A DNA stretch of 64,000 bases, taken from positions 434,001 to 498,000 of the forward strand of contig NZ_PKLZ01000003.1 of assembly GCF_002868715.1 (NCBI RefSeq), written 5' to 3'. Shown piece after piece: positions 18,994 through 28,959 of the stretch. The DNA is from Kineobactrum sediminis (GTDB lineage Bacteria; Pseudomonadota; Gammaproteobacteria; Pseudomonadales; Halieaceae). The stretch's first letter is position 1. The number at the start of each line of letters is the position of its first letter. Under the pieces are notes generated by a model. The model was not told where the DNA came from. It ran no database searches and was given only the letters and a program-made list of their open reading frames with translations. The translations under genes and the position numbers were made by a program.

Positions 18994-21900
18994 CTAGCGG
19001 ATAGCCGATTCCGGACGGCCCTGCCAGTAGAAGGGCGCCAGGGTGGCATCGCCGGTGTGCACTTCTTCCAGGGTGGTCGCATCGTAAACGCGGCCGTTGA
19101 GCACAATGTTGCTGATCCGGTCCGTGTTGCGGATGTTCTCCAGCGGGTTGGCGTCCAGTATCACCAGGTCAGCCAGCTTGCCGACCTCCAGTGAGCCGAT
19201 ATCGCCGTCCATGCCCAGGTAGGTGGCCGGGTTGATGGTGGCCGCCGACAACGCTTCCATCGGGCTGAAGCCACCGCGGACAAAACTCCACATTTCCCAA
19301 TGGCTCGCCAGGCCCTCGCGCTGGCCGTGCCCACCGGTGTTCACCATGATTCCCGCATCCAGCAATACCTTTGCTGCCGCGGCGGCATCGTCGTCCCGGT
19401 AGTCTGCAGCCGGTGCCATCGGACGACGCACTGAGCGCGGCTGCAGCACGGCCGGCGGTACGAAGTTGGCCAGGATGGGATGCTTCCAGACTTCGGTGTC
19501 CTGGTAGTAATAATCTTCCGAGGTGAGGCCGCCAAAGGTCACCACCAACGTGGGCGTATACCCGGCCTCGCTCTGGCTCCAGTACTGGGTAACGTCGTTA
19601 TACATTTGCAGTACCGGTACGTTGTGCTCAATGCCGGTGATGCCGTCGCCAATCAGGTTCATGTCCATGTGGTAGAGAGAGCCACCCTCGGCCACCGCCA
19701 TCAGGCCTTCCCGGCGCGCCGCTTCGGTCACCATCTGGCGCTGGTCCCGGCGAGGCTGGTTGTAGTTCTTGACCGTTATCGCGCCCTGGGCCTTGAGCCT
19801 GCGTACGTGGGCCAGGGCGTCCGCCATGTTGTCCACCGGTGACCACGATGTGCTCTTGGCGCCGTAAACAATCTCTGCGGTGGAAAAGATACGCGGCCCC
19901 AGGATTTTGCCGGCACGGGCATACTCGGCGGCGGCGAATACCAGGTTGGCGCGACTGGAGGGGTTGTGTACGGTGGTCACGCCCAGGGCAAGATGCGCCA
20001 GCATGTTCCAGTTCTGCTGGGGGATGATGTCGTTACTGCCATAAGGACCGTGAGCATGGATATCGACAAACCCGGGCAACAGGGTTTTACCGGCCATGTT
20101 GACCTCGCGGTAACCTTCCGGTATCGCCAGGGTGCTGTCGCCGATGGCCCGAATGCGATTGCCCTCGACCAGCACGGTGCCCACCTCAATCACGTCGCGG
20201 TTGCTGTTCATGGTGACCAGGCGGGCGTTGGTCAGCGCCAGGCGGGTGTCGGGTACGGCACTGGCCACTTCCATGGACAGGTCATTACCGCTGGCGGGCG
20301 GCTCGAATCCCTCCGCGAAGGCGTCGGTGACCGCGACGGTTTTCAGTTCGGAGCCGGTGCTCCAGCTCACGGCGGTGCCCGCGGTATTCCAGCCCAGGTA
20401 GCTGCCACCGATGGTGCTGACCTGCACCGTGGGAAATGCGGTTTCTGCGGCGTCCAGCACCAGTGGCTTGCCGGTGAAGGTGGCGGCAGCCAGGTACATC
20501 TGCTGGCCGTCTTCAAAGGTAATGTGACGGCCGTCGGGGGCCAGGCGGATAGTGGTGGCCAGCTCGGCGGTGGCCATTTCGCGCACATCGTGGCCGCTGC
20601 GGGTCATGGAAATCAGGTTGGTGCTGGCGGTGCTGCTGCCGCGCCCGGTAGCGCTGTCGGCGCGCTCCTGGGCGTACAGGCGGTCGGCATCGGGGCCGAA
20701 ATGGGGGTTGCGCCCGCGCTCGCTGACAAACGCCATGCTGCCGCCCTTGCTGTCCAGCAGGTACAGCCCCGGCTTCACCCCCCACTCGGGATTGAGCAGG
20801 CTGCTGCCGCCGAGCTTGCGCAGGGCGAGGGTGTCGCCGTCGGCGGAGATGGCCAGTTCGGTGTACTGGCCTTTTTCATGGTCCAGTGCACGCGACTTGC
20901 CGCCGCGGGCACTCACCCGGCGCACCGTGGTGAGGGTGTCGTCCTGCCAGCGCAGGAAAAACACGTTGCGGCCGTCGGGGGCCCAGACCGGTGCGTAGTC
21001 AAAGCCAGCGCTATCGTCGCTGGTCAACGGCTGCGGTGCGTCCTGGCCGCGCTTCACATACAAACGTCCCAGGGATTCAAACACCACGCTCTTACCGTCG
21101 GGCGAGGGCTGGGCAAAGCGGACCATACGGGTCCTGAACTCCTCCGGGGCTACCTCCACCGGGAAGCGCACGGCCGGGTAAATGTCGCGGTTGCCCTGCA
21201 CTGAGAACGGTACTTCCGCGATCTCACCTGATGCTACCGCCAGGCGCCAGATCTTGCCCTGGGCCCAGAACACCAGTTCCTCGTTATCCGGGGTCCAGGC
21301 CATGTTGGGATAGAGACCGTGCACTGCCCAGGTTTCCTGCATGTCCAGGTCCAGCGCATCAAACACCATGCGCTCAACGCCAGAGGCGAGGTCCATTACA
21401 AACAGGCGCGATTCGGCCCGCACCCGCTTAACGTAAGCCAGTTGCCTGCCGTCGTGAGAGGGCGTTGCGCGCACGGCGCCGCCGGGGCCACCGGCCACGG
21501 TACTGATGTCACCGCTGGCAAGGTCTACACGGCGGATCTGGAACAGCTCGGTATTGCTGTCCTGGTGATAAATGAAGGTGTCGCCCGGGGTAACATTGAG
21601 GGAAAAATACAGGCTCTTGCCGTCGGCACTGAAGGCCGGCTCACCCTGTTCTTTCTGGAAGGTCGGGCTGGGCCGCGGTACCACCTGCTGGCCGCTGTTG
21701 TCCTTGCCGCCATCGGCATGGTACATCCAGATTTCGCCGGTACCCAGCGAGCGCGAGGTGCTGAAGTGCTTGCGCGCCGCGATGTAATCCCCGTCCGGGC
21801 TCCAGCTGGGGTTGTTGAGCAGGCGAAAGGTCTCGAAGGTCACCTGCCTGAATTCATTGGTGGCGCGCTCCAGGGTCCAGATGTTATCGCCGCCGGCGCG

Positions 21901-22242
21901 GTCCGAGGTAAAGGCGATGTAACGACCGTCGGGGCTGTAGCGGGGCTGCATGTCCCAGGCGTGGCCCGAGGTGATGGCGCGGGCCCTGCCGCCCTCAAGC
22001 GGTATCTCGTACAGGTCGCCGAGCAGGTCAAACACCACATGCTTGCCGTCCGGGGCGACATCCAGGCTCATCCAGGTGCCTTCGGTGACATCAATGGTGG
22101 CCTGGTCAGCGGTGACCGAGAGGGGCGGATTATTCACGTCCCATGAAGATGCATCGGTGGCGGTCTCTGCGGTCGTCAATGAACAGGGGAGCAGCAGCAA
22201 CGAGAAAATAAGCGTACGTTTAACCATTATCAGGGGTTCCAT
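18994..22242 (-). CDS. Exported TolB-like beta-propeller / amidohydrolase fusion
   Basis: A 1082-residue protein with a signal peptide (MVKRTLIFSLLLLPCSLTTA; the ATG at 22227 is an alternative start). Residues about 50-660 contain PD40/TolB-type propeller blades (WSPDGDYIA, APDGRNVFF, SPDGKSVVF). Residues about 680-1070 are a metal-dependent amidohydrolase: LLPGFVDIHAHGPYG (HxH), a second metal region with KNYNQPRRDQ and GIEHNVPVLQM, NTGGHGQREG and DIGSLEVGKLADLVILD. Such propeller-amidohydrolases are common in marine bacteria and are thought to hydrolyse peptide-like or cyclic amide bonds in the periplasm; the substrate is unknown. Divergent from the peroxiredoxin gene. Confidence 0.9.
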   Translation of the reverse strand: MEPLIMVKRTLIFSLLLLPCSLTTAETATDASSWDVNNPPLSVTADQATIDVTEGTWMSLDVAPDGKHVVFDLLGDLYEIPLEGGRARAITSGHAWDMQPRYSPDGRYIAFTSDRAGGDNIWTLERATNEFRQVTFETFRLLNNPSWSPDGDYIAARKHFSTSRSLGTGEIWMYHADGGKDNSGQQVVPRPSPTFQKEQGEPAFSADGKSLYFSLNVTPGDTFIYHQDSNTELFQIRRVDLASGDISTVAGGPGGAVRATPSHDGRQLAYVKRVRAESRLFVMDLASGVERMVFDALDLDMQETWAVHGLYPNMAWTPDNEELVFWAQGKIWRLAVASGEIAEVPFSVQGNRDIYPAVRFPVEVAPEEFRTRMVRFAQPSPDGKSVVFESLGRLYVKRGQDAPQPLTSDDSAGFDYAPVWAPDGRNVFFLRWQDDTLTTVRRVSARGGKSRALDHEKGQYTELAISADGDTLALRKLGGSSLLNPEWGVKPGLYLLDSKGGSMAFVSERGRNPHFGPDADRLYAQERADSATGRGSSTASTNLISMTRSGHDVREMATAELATTIRLAPDGRHITFEDGQQMYLAAATFTGKPLVLDAAETAFPTVQVSTIGGSYLGWNTAGTAVSWSTGSELKTVAVTDAFAEGFEPPASGNDLSMEVASAVPDTRLALTNARLVTMNSNRDVIEVGTVLVEGNRIRAIGDSTLAIPEGYREVNMAGKTLLPGFVDIHAHGPYGSNDIIPQQNWNMLAHLALGVTTVHNPSSRANLVFAAAEYARAGKILGPRIFSTAEIVYGAKSTSWSPVDNMADALAHVRRLKAQGAITVKNYNQPRRDQRQMVTEAARREGLMAVAEGGSLYHMDMNLIGDGITGIEHNVPVLQMYNDVTQYWSQSEAGYTPTLVVTFGGLTSEDYYYQDTEVWKHPILANFVPPAVLQPRSVRRPMAPAADYRDDDAAAAAKVLLDAGIMVNTGGHGQREGLASHWEMWSFVRGGFSPMEALSAATINPATYLGMDGDIGSLEVGKLADLVILDANPLENIRNTDRISNIVLNGRVYDATTLEEVHTGDATLAPFYWQGRPESAIR

Positions 22243-22368
22243 CGGGTTATACTCGGCAGTGGTAGGGTAGGCCCGGCACGTCGGTGATCCAGTGGGCGCA
22301 GGCTGCGTACCTTACTAGGTTATCGCCCATTAATGAATGGCGCAGCCCAATCTCCCGGAGGAGTTAAC

Positions 22369-22893
22369 ATGAAACTGATTCACGCCACCTGCCTGTTGCT
22401 GGGTATGACTTTCGCATCGTCACTGGTTGCCGAGCCCCTCAAGGTCGGTGACCCGGCCCCGGACTTCAGCCTGGCCGGCACCGATGGCCAGACCCATTCG
22501 CTGGCGGACTTCAAGGGCAAGCAGGCCGTGGTGCTGGCGTGGTACCCCAAGGCCTATACCTCCGGATGTACCATCGAATGCAAGTCGCTGGCTGAAAATG
22601 GCCACCTGATCCGCGCCTACGATGTCAGCTATTACATGGCGAGCGTGGACCCGCTTGAGGACAACATGGGTTTTGCCGAGGAAACCGAAGCGGATTTTCC
22701 CCTGCTGAGTGACCCCGGCAAGCAGGCTGCGAAAGACTACGGCGTACTGTCTTCCATGGGCTTTGCCAAGCGCCATACCTTTTACATTGGCAAGGACGGC
22801 ACCATTCTCAAAATCGATACCGCAATCCAGCCGGCCTCCGCGGCCCAGGACATGGCCGCCACCCTGGGCGAGCTGGATATCCCCAGGCGTTAA
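22369..22893 (+). CDS. Exported peroxiredoxin (AhpC/TSA, BCP-like)
   Basis: A 174-residue thioredoxin-fold protein with an N-terminal signal peptide (residues 1-20, MKLIHATCLLLGMTFASSLVA region). The start at 22369 has a strong GGAGGAG site 7 nt upstream. The peroxidatic cysteine lies in PKAYTSGCTIEC, matching PxxxTxxC, with a second Cys four residues on. The remainder (VSYYMASVDPLEDNMGFAEE, FPLLSDPGKQAAKDYGV) is typical of PrxQ/BCP. It probably reduces peroxides in the periplasm, which is less common than the cytoplasmic form. Followed by a strong hairpin. Confidence 0.92.
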   Translation: MKLIHATCLLLGMTFASSLVAEPLKVGDPAPDFSLAGTDGQTHSLADFKGKQAVVLAWYPKAYTSGCTIECKSLAENGHLIRAYDVSYYMASVDPLEDNMGFAEETEADFPLLSDPGKQAAKDYGVLSSMGFAKRHTFYIGKDGTILKIDTAIQPASAAQDMAATLGELDIPRR

Positions 22894-22912
22894 GGGTCGG
22901 TCGATTCACTGA

Positions 22913-22946
22913 TTCCGGCGCGGGGACTGTAGCCCCCGCGCCGGAA
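22913..22946 (+). terminator. Strong GC hairpin after peroxiredoxin gene
   Basis: Perfect 13-bp inverted repeat (arms TTCCGGCGCGGGG and its complement) with an 8-nt loop, 20 bp after the stop codon. There is no long T-tract, so it may end transcription weakly or protect the mRNA 3' end. Confidence 0.6.
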
Positions 22947-23084
22947 TGTCATTATGTCCGCTAAACGGGGCTGTGCAAACGCGCCTTACCCTCTATAATT
23001 TGCCCCCCAATTTTCACCCTGTTCGAAACGCTGAGCGGCAATGTGGCGCCTTGCACGGTGTTATCCGGACCTTCGGAGCGAGGC

Positions 23085-24446
23085 ATGTTGAACACCAGGG
23101 AATTGCGCGAGCTATTCCGCCTGGCACTGCCGATGGTAGTGTCCCAAAGCGCTTTCGCGCTGATGATTTTCACCGACCGGCTGTTTCTGTCGCGTATTGA
23201 CGCGCTCCATATTGCCTCGGCGCTCGGCGGCGGGGTCACCTTTTTTGTCAGTGTATCCCTGTTTCTCGGCGTAATGTCCTACGCCACCGCGCTGGTCGCC
23301 CAGTACTACGGTGCCGGCCAGCTGCACAAATGCCCGCGGGTGCTTACCCAGGGTATCCTCATGGCTGTGGCCTGCCAGCCCCTGTTGCTGGTGATTGCCT
23401 GGCTGATGAGCGGTATTTTTGTTGCCATGGATCATCCGCCCCAGCAGGTGGTACTGGAGAAGCAGTATTATTTCGTGATGATGGCGGGCGCCCTGTTCGT
23501 GATGGCCAAAGCCTGCTTCGCCGCCTATTTTTGTGGGATCGGTCGCACCCGGGTAGTGATGATCACCGATGTCATAGGCGTGCTCCTCAATATTCCCCTG
23601 ACCTGGATGCTGGTATTCGGCAAGTTCGGCTTTCCCGAGCTGGGTATACAGGGCGCGGCCCTGGGTACCGTGATTGCCACGGCATTCAGTGTGGTGATTT
23701 ACACGGTGTTTTACTTCAATCGCTTTCATCGCGAGCGCTTCAAGGTGCTGGCCTCGTTTCACTATGACCCGGCCATTTTACGCCGTTATATCCGCCTGGG
23801 CCTGCCCTCGGGCTTCGAGACCTTCGTGGGCGCCGCCACCTTCAATTTCTTCCTGTTGCTGTTCCAGTCCTATGGCGTGGCGGAAGGTGCGGCCATGGCG
23901 ATCGTATTCAACTGGGACATGCTCAACTACGTGCCGCTGATCGGTTTGAACATCGCGGTAACCAGCCTGATCGGGCGCGCGGTTGGGGCCGGCGACATGA
24001 CCCGGACCAACCAGGTCATGGCGGCTGGGTTCCTGCTGGCGATCGGTTATTCCCTGGTGCTGGCGGTGGTGTTTATAGTATTCCGCTTTCAGCTGATCAT
24101 GGTCTTTTCAACGCCGGAACAGGACTTTTCGGAGATTGCCAGCCTCGGTAGCCGGATGATGCTGGGCATGGCCACCTATGTGCTGGCGGATGCCGTGATC
24201 CTGGTCAGCGCCGGGGTGCTGCGCGGTGCCGGCGATACCCGCTGGCTGATGAATACCTCCATGAGCCTGCACGTACTGATGATGGTCTCCCAGTTCATCA
24301 TGATCAGGTACCTGGATGCCGACCCGCTGGTCAGCTGGTGGGGCTTTGTGGCCATGCTGCTGGCGCTGGCGGTAATCTACCTGCGGCGCCTGCTGGGCCA
24401 CACCTGGCGCAAGCCGTCGCGGCTGGCGCGGGTGATGGCGGAGTAG
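23085..24446 (+). CDS. MATE-family multidrug/Na+ antiporter
   Basis: A 453-residue inner-membrane protein with twelve predicted helices in two six-helix halves. The start MLNTRELRELFRLALPMVVSQSAF is characteristic and is preceded by cggagcgagg; an in-frame ATG at 23043 would add 14 unlikely residues. Conserved features include MIFTDRLFLSRID in helix 1-2, GVMSYATALVAQYYGAG and the second-half LIGRAVGAGD. MATE pumps export cationic compounds or metabolites using Na+ or H+. Substrate unknown. No regulator adjacent; convergent with the acyltransferase gene. Confidence 0.93.
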   Translation: MLNTRELRELFRLALPMVVSQSAFALMIFTDRLFLSRIDALHIASALGGGVTFFVSVSLFLGVMSYATALVAQYYGAGQLHKCPRVLTQGILMAVACQPLLLVIAWLMSGIFVAMDHPPQQVVLEKQYYFVMMAGALFVMAKACFAAYFCGIGRTRVVMITDVIGVLLNIPLTWMLVFGKFGFPELGIQGAALGTVIATAFSVVIYTVFYFNRFHRERFKVLASFHYDPAILRRYIRLGLPSGFETFVGAATFNFFLLLFQSYGVAEGAAMAIVFNWDMLNYVPLIGLNIAVTSLIGRAVGAGDMTRTNQVMAAGFLLAIGYSLVLAVVFIVFRFQLIMVFSTPEQDFSEIASLGSRMMLGMATYVLADAVILVSAGVLRGAGDTRWLMNTSMSLHVLMMVSQFIMIRYLDADPLVSWWGFVAMLLALAVIYLRRLLGHTWRKPSRLARVMAE

Positions 24447-24476
24447 GTTGCCGCCGCAGCGAGGGCAGGGCGATTG

Positions 24477-25367
24477 TCAGAGGGTCAGGATGCGTCGGAG
24501 CAGGCTGTCCTTGCGCCGGTTCTGCTCCCGCAACAGCAGCAGTTCCGCCAGTTGCTGGTCAATTTCGTGAGCCACCTGGTCGCGGATCCTGCGCAGCTGT
24601 GCCCTGGTGGGCTTGCGTTCCTTATAGCGGGCAAGGCGCACCGGTTCGCCAAAACCGATATAGCAGCGCTGGGGCTTTGGCAGCAGGGTGCCCAGCGCAC
24701 CCACTGGTATCGGCGGCAGTACATCCGTGCGGGTGTCATCGGTCAGCAGGCCCAGTCGGCGCAGTACCTTGCCCGGTAGCGAATCGGGGATATCCTCACT
24801 CTCGATCAGGTGGCTATAGAATTCATCCGGCCCCACCATCCCGAACGGCATGATGGTATAGCCGTGTTCCGCCGCCATTTTGATGAAGCCGAAGCGTTCC
24901 TTCCACTGCAGTTGGTAACGCAAGCGGCTGGGCTTTACGGCCTCGTGGGCACCGCCGGGAAACACCAGCAGGTCCTGGCCGTGCTCCATCAGCGCGTGGC
25001 AGACCGCGGGGTGGCCCATTACCGCTCCCCGGGAGACCAGCGCTTTCTCCAGGCTGCGGTGGGTGAACAGGAACTTGTCGCCCATGGGCCTCAGGAAGCG
25101 ACCGTAGACCTGCTGCATCATCGCGGCCATCACCAGGCCGTCGAGGGCAAACAGGCTGTGGTTGCCCACGAACAGGCAGGGCTCCGGTGGCAGCCGTTCC
25201 GCACCCTGCACCATGGGCCGGAACAGGCGCCGCATCAGTTCCCAGGTCAAGCGCGCCTCGGTCGTGTGCGGCAGGGTAACCGCCAGCGCCTGCTCGATAT
25301 GCGCCTCGAGGCGCTCTCCCTGCAGCGGTTGGTTGTCCTTGTCCATCAGGGTCATAAACGACTCCAT
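24477..25367 (-). CDS. PlsC-like lysophospholipid acyltransferase family protein
   Basis: A 296-residue acyltransferase without clear signal peptide. The 1-acylglycerol-3-phosphate acyltransferase motifs are altered: motif I is GNHSLFALDGLVM (about residues 70-82, HxxxxxD rather than Hx4D), motif II/III region LLVFPGGAHEAVKPS (about 135-148) and a Pro in FGMVGPDEF. This pattern (GNHSxxxxD, FPGGxxE) is typical of the DGAT2/hemolysin-like acyltransferase branch found in lipid-storing bacteria, consistent with the WS/DGAT earlier in the window. Start at MESFMTLMDKD; a second in-frame ATG lies four codons on. Substrate unknown. Confidence 0.85.
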   Translation of the reverse strand: MESFMTLMDKDNQPLQGERLEAHIEQALAVTLPHTTEARLTWELMRRLFRPMVQGAERLPPEPCLFVGNHSLFALDGLVMAAMMQQVYGRFLRPMGDKFLFTHRSLEKALVSRGAVMGHPAVCHALMEHGQDLLVFPGGAHEAVKPSRLRYQLQWKERFGFIKMAAEHGYTIMPFGMVGPDEFYSHLIESEDIPDSLPGKVLRRLGLLTDDTRTDVLPPIPVGALGTLLPKPQRCYIGFGEPVRLARYKERKPTRAQLRRIRDQVAHEIDQQLAELLLLREQNRRKDSLLRRILTL

Positions 25368-25415
25368 TGTGGCGTATGTGGAGTGTGTGGCGTGCGTGGC
25401 AGTGCCGGCCGGAGG

Positions 25416-27656
25416 CTACTCGGCGCCCAGCAGGCGGGCCAGGCCGCGCTGCTGCAGCGCTTCTTCAAGCAGCGTGCGAATGGCAGTGCTATTGTCCAGG
25501 GTCAGGGCCTGCTGTGCCAGGGTTGCCGCGTCCGCCGCGGAAATCGAGCGCAACAGCCACTTGATACCCGGCAGTTTCGAGGCACTCATACTCAGTGTGC
25601 GAATGCCGGTACCCAGCAGGAACACTACCGCGGCGGGATCCGAGGCCATTTCCCCGCACAGGCTCAGGGGCAGCCCGATCTGCCGGGCGACCGCGGCAAT
25701 GCGGGCAATCTCGTGCAGTACCGCCGGGTGGATATGGTCGTAGGCGCCGGCCACCCGGGTATTGTTGCGATCCAGGGCCAGCAGGTACTGGCTCAAGTCG
25801 TTGGAGCCGATGGAAATGAAGTCGAGTTTGTCGGCCCACATTGGCAGCAGGGAAATGGCGGCGGGTACTTCCACCATAATGCCCACCAGGGGACGCCGCA
25901 CCGGGATTTTTTCCTCGGCGAGCTGCTGCAGGGCATCGGTCAGGATATTGCGGAATGCGGTAATTTCACCGGTATTGCTGACCATCGGCAACAGGATGTG
26001 CAGTTCCTCCCCGGTGCCGGCGGCGCGGAGCATGGCGCGCACCTGGGTCATCAGCAGCGAGCTGTTATCCAGGCAAAAGCGGATGCCGCGCCAGCCCAGG
26101 GCCGGGTTTTCCTCGCGGATGGGGAAGTAGGGGAGGGGCTTGTCGCCACCGATATCGAGGATGCGCATATAGACCGGCCGACCCGGGTACGCGGCCAGTA
26201 CCTGGGTATAAATGTGCAGCTGTTCTTCCTCGGAAGGGAAAGTGTCGCTGATCATGAAGGGCATTTCGGTGCGGTACAGGCCGATGCCCTCGGCGCCGTT
26301 GGCCAGCCCCGGGGAAATGTCCGCGAGCAGGCCGGTATTGGCGAACAGCCGTACCCGCTCGCCGTCCGTGGTGGTGGCGGGCAGGTTGCGCAGTTCCGCC
26401 AGTTCGCTGCGCAGGACCTGCTCTGCCTGCTGCAGGCGCTCAAATTCGCCGCGCACGGAAGGGGTGGGGTAGAGAATGACCTGGCCGACGTTGCCGTCGA
26501 CAATCAGCGCGCTGCCGTTTTCAACCCCTTTCAGTTTGCCGGTGCCCATTACCGCGGGCACCCCCAGGGCGTTGGCCAGCACCGCCGTGTGCGACAGGCT
26601 GGAACCCTCGTAACAGACAATGCCGACCAGGCGCTGGGGGTCGCAGCCGGCAATATCGGAAATGCTGACCCTGGCACCTACCAGTACCAGTGGCCCATGG
26701 TCCTCCGCCGGCATATGTTCGGGGGCGCCACTCCAGGCCTGGTAGAGTTTATTACCCAGGTGACGCAGGTCTTCGTGGCGCGCGCGCAGGTACGGGTCCT
26801 CAATCGCCAGGAAGGCCTCGGCGTAGTGGTGTACGACCTGGCGCAGGGCGCCGGGTAGCCACTGGCCGTTGGCGATGGCCTGTTCGACACCCAGGCGCAG
26901 GCCGGGATCATTGAGCAGCATCTGGTAGGCCGCGAATACGGCGCCCACGCCGTCCGCCAGTTCCTCTCCGAGCGCCTCGCGTTCAGCCTCCACGTCGGCG
27001 CTGACAGTGGCCAGCAACTGGTGCCATTCCCGGATGCTGGCGGCGGGGTCATCGCAGGCCCGGTCCGGTACCGAATATAGATCGACACTGTCGCATATCC
27101 AGGCGTTGCCCAGGCCGGTACCGGGTGAGCCTTTTACCCCCCGTACCCGGCGGGTGGTTGTCGTGGCCACGGCGCCGTCCATGGGTTCCAGCGGCAGAAC
27201 CAGTGCCAGCTGGGTGGACAGCGTCACCAGGAAAGCCTGCTCCTCTTCGGACATCAAGCGGCCTTCCGAGGATTGCACCACCAGCACCCCTATGACCGCA
27301 CCGGCACGCACCACCGGCACGCCGCAAAAACTGCGGAATTCCTCCTCCCGGGCTTCGGGCAGGTAAGAGAAGTCGGGATGGGCGGCGGCATCGGCAATAT
27401 TGACCGGGTGCCGCGATTGCGCCACCAGCCCGACCAGGCCACGACCCGGAGGCAGGCTCCGGCCCACTGCCGCCTGGCTCAGGCCGTGGGTGGCCGCCAG
27501 CACCATGGAGCCATCGGCGGCGGCGATATACAGTGTGCACACATCCACCGCAATGGCGCGGTGGATGGCTTCCACAATCAGCTTGACCTGGACCTCCGTC
27601 TGGTCGGCCTGGGCGGCGGCCTGGACGATGCGGGTCAGTTCGAGCAACTTGTTCAT
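25416..27656 (-). CDS. ptsP: PTS-Ntr Enzyme I (phosphoenolpyruvate-protein phosphotransferase PtsP)
   Basis: A 746-residue cytoplasmic kinase that uses phosphoenolpyruvate to phosphorylate NPr in the nitrogen-related PTS. The N-terminal GAF domain (residues 1-165; MNKLLELTRIVQAAAQA start, LVGLVAQSRHPVNIADA) is followed by the EI N-terminal domain with the phosphorylated histidine in GSSLSHTAVLANALG (His356) and the PEP-binding TIM barrel (LYRTEMPFM, ILDIGGDKPLPYF, GSNDLSQYLLALDR, SLCGEMASDP). The reading frame stays open 254 codons upstream, but that extension is antisense to the neighbouring gene, and residue 1 at 27656 is where family similarity begins. No rppH neighbour is present. Confidence 0.95.
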   Translation of the reverse strand: MNKLLELTRIVQAAAQADQTEVQVKLIVEAIHRAIAVDVCTLYIAAADGSMVLAATHGLSQAAVGRSLPPGRGLVGLVAQSRHPVNIADAAAHPDFSYLPEAREEEFRSFCGVPVVRAGAVIGVLVVQSSEGRLMSEEEQAFLVTLSTQLALVLPLEPMDGAVATTTTRRVRGVKGSPGTGLGNAWICDSVDLYSVPDRACDDPAASIREWHQLLATVSADVEAEREALGEELADGVGAVFAAYQMLLNDPGLRLGVEQAIANGQWLPGALRQVVHHYAEAFLAIEDPYLRARHEDLRHLGNKLYQAWSGAPEHMPAEDHGPLVLVGARVSISDIAGCDPQRLVGIVCYEGSSLSHTAVLANALGVPAVMGTGKLKGVENGSALIVDGNVGQVILYPTPSVRGEFERLQQAEQVLRSELAELRNLPATTTDGERVRLFANTGLLADISPGLANGAEGIGLYRTEMPFMISDTFPSEEEQLHIYTQVLAAYPGRPVYMRILDIGGDKPLPYFPIREENPALGWRGIRFCLDNSSLLMTQVRAMLRAAGTGEELHILLPMVSNTGEITAFRNILTDALQQLAEEKIPVRRPLVGIMVEVPAAISLLPMWADKLDFISIGSNDLSQYLLALDRNNTRVAGAYDHIHPAVLHEIARIAAVARQIGLPLSLCGEMASDPAAVVFLLGTGIRTLSMSASKLPGIKWLLRSISAADAATLAQQALTLDNSTAIRTLLEEALQQRGLARLLGAE

Positions 27657-27765
27657 TAAAGGCAACCCCGGGATGGCTCTGGGCGGTATAGCGTTACAGC
27701 CAAAGCCGCTAGTATCAGCTATAGTGGCAGGCCGTTGCCAGTAAACCTTTTGGAGGATAATAACC

Positions 27766-28893
27766 ATGGCCGATACCGGATTGCAGTTACGTACCCGCGT
27801 GAACGAAGACAACACCCTGACCCTGTGGCTGGAAGAGCAGGCACTGCCCGAGCCCGGTGCCGACCAGGTGTTGATCCAGGTGGAGGCGGCACCGATCAAC
27901 CCCTCCGACCTGGCGCTGCTGTTTGGTCCCGCGGATATGTCTACCGCCCGGGTATCCGGTACTCCCGAGCGGCCGGTGGTTACCGCCGATATCCCCGCGG
28001 AGGCCATGCGCATGGTCCAGGGCCGGTTGGGCCAGGCGCTCCCCGCCGGCAACGAAGGTGCCGGCAAGGTAATCGCCGCGGGCTCTTCGGATGCGGCGCA
28101 GGCACTGCTGGGGCGCACCGTTGGCGCCTTTGGCGGCGAGATGTTCAGCCAGTACCGCTGCGTCAGCGCCCACGCCTGCCTGCCCCTGAACGATGACACC
28201 TCGGCCATTGAGGGCGCCTCGTGTTTCGTCAACCCGATGACCGCGCTGGGTATGGTGGATACGCTGCACATGGAGGGCCACAAGGCGCTGGTCCATACCG
28301 CCGCGGCATCCAACCTGGGGCAGATGCTGAACCGCCTGTGTATCAAGGACGGTATTCCCCTGGTCAATATTGTGCGCAAGCCGGAACAGGAAGCCCTGTT
28401 GCTGGGGCAGAGCGCCACGCACGTGGTGAATTCGGAAGCGGAAAACTTTCATCCCGAACTGCTGGCGGCGCTCGACAAGACCAATGCCACCCTGGCTTTC
28501 GACGCCCTGGGTGGCGGCAAGCTGGGCAGCACCATCCTCAGCAGTATCGAGGCGGTGGCGGCACGGAAGATGACCGAGTACAGCCGCTACGGTTCCAATA
28601 CCTTCAAGCAGCTGTACATATACGGTGGGCTGGATATGGGCCCGACCGTGTTGTCGCGCAACTTCGGTTTTGCCTGGAGCATCGGCGGCTGGCTGTTACC
28701 ACTGTTCCTGGAAAAAGTGGGTCCACAGCGCGGCGCGGAATTGCGCGAGCGGGTGGCCGCGGAGATCAAGACCACGTTTGCCAGCCACTATACCCGCCAG
28801 GTGTCCCTGGCCGAGGCGCTGAGCCTGGAAGCGATAACGGCGTACAACCGTCGCGCCACCGGGGAGAAATTCCTGGTTTTGCCCCAGGCCTGA
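27766..28893 (+). CDS. Zinc-binding-dehydrogenase-like MDR oxidoreductase
   Basis: A 375-residue medium-chain dehydrogenase/reductase with a good GGAGG site before its ATG. It has the GroES-like N-terminal part (VLIQVEAAPINPSDLALLFG, NEGAGKVIAAGS) and a Rossmann part (KALVHTAAASNLGQMLNRLCIKDGIPLVNIVRK, ATLAFDALGGGKLG). The catalytic zinc ligands of alcohol dehydrogenases are not obvious, so this is likely a reductase (enoyl or quinone type) acting on an unknown substrate. Divergent from ptsP with about 110 bp between; followed 66 bp later by the DUF885 gene in the same direction. Confidence 0.88.
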   Translation: MADTGLQLRTRVNEDNTLTLWLEEQALPEPGADQVLIQVEAAPINPSDLALLFGPADMSTARVSGTPERPVVTADIPAEAMRMVQGRLGQALPAGNEGAGKVIAAGSSDAAQALLGRTVGAFGGEMFSQYRCVSAHACLPLNDDTSAIEGASCFVNPMTALGMVDTLHMEGHKALVHTAAASNLGQMLNRLCIKDGIPLVNIVRKPEQEALLLGQSATHVVNSEAENFHPELLAALDKTNATLAFDALGGGKLGSTILSSIEAVAARKMTEYSRYGSNTFKQLYIYGGLDMGPTVLSRNFGFAWSIGGWLLPLFLEKVGPQRGAELRERVAAEIKTTFASHYTRQVSLAEALSLEAITAYNRRATGEKFLVLPQA

Positions 28894-28959
28894 ACGGGGC
28901 AGCCAGCGTAATAACGTGCGCACATTAACGCGATCACAGTCATTTTTCCGGAGGCCACC

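Noticed and set aside
19966-21204. 412-codon plus-strand frame
   Set aside because: Antisense shadow of the propeller-amidohydrolase, no domain, no ribosome-binding site.
24810-26858. 682-codon plus-strand frame
   Set aside because: Runs antisense through the acyltransferase and ptsP genes; Gly/Gln/His-rich shadow composition.
27657-28418. 254-codon upstream extension of the ptsP frame
   Set aside because: It lies antisense to the MDR dehydrogenase gene; PtsP similarity and normal length begin at 27656.
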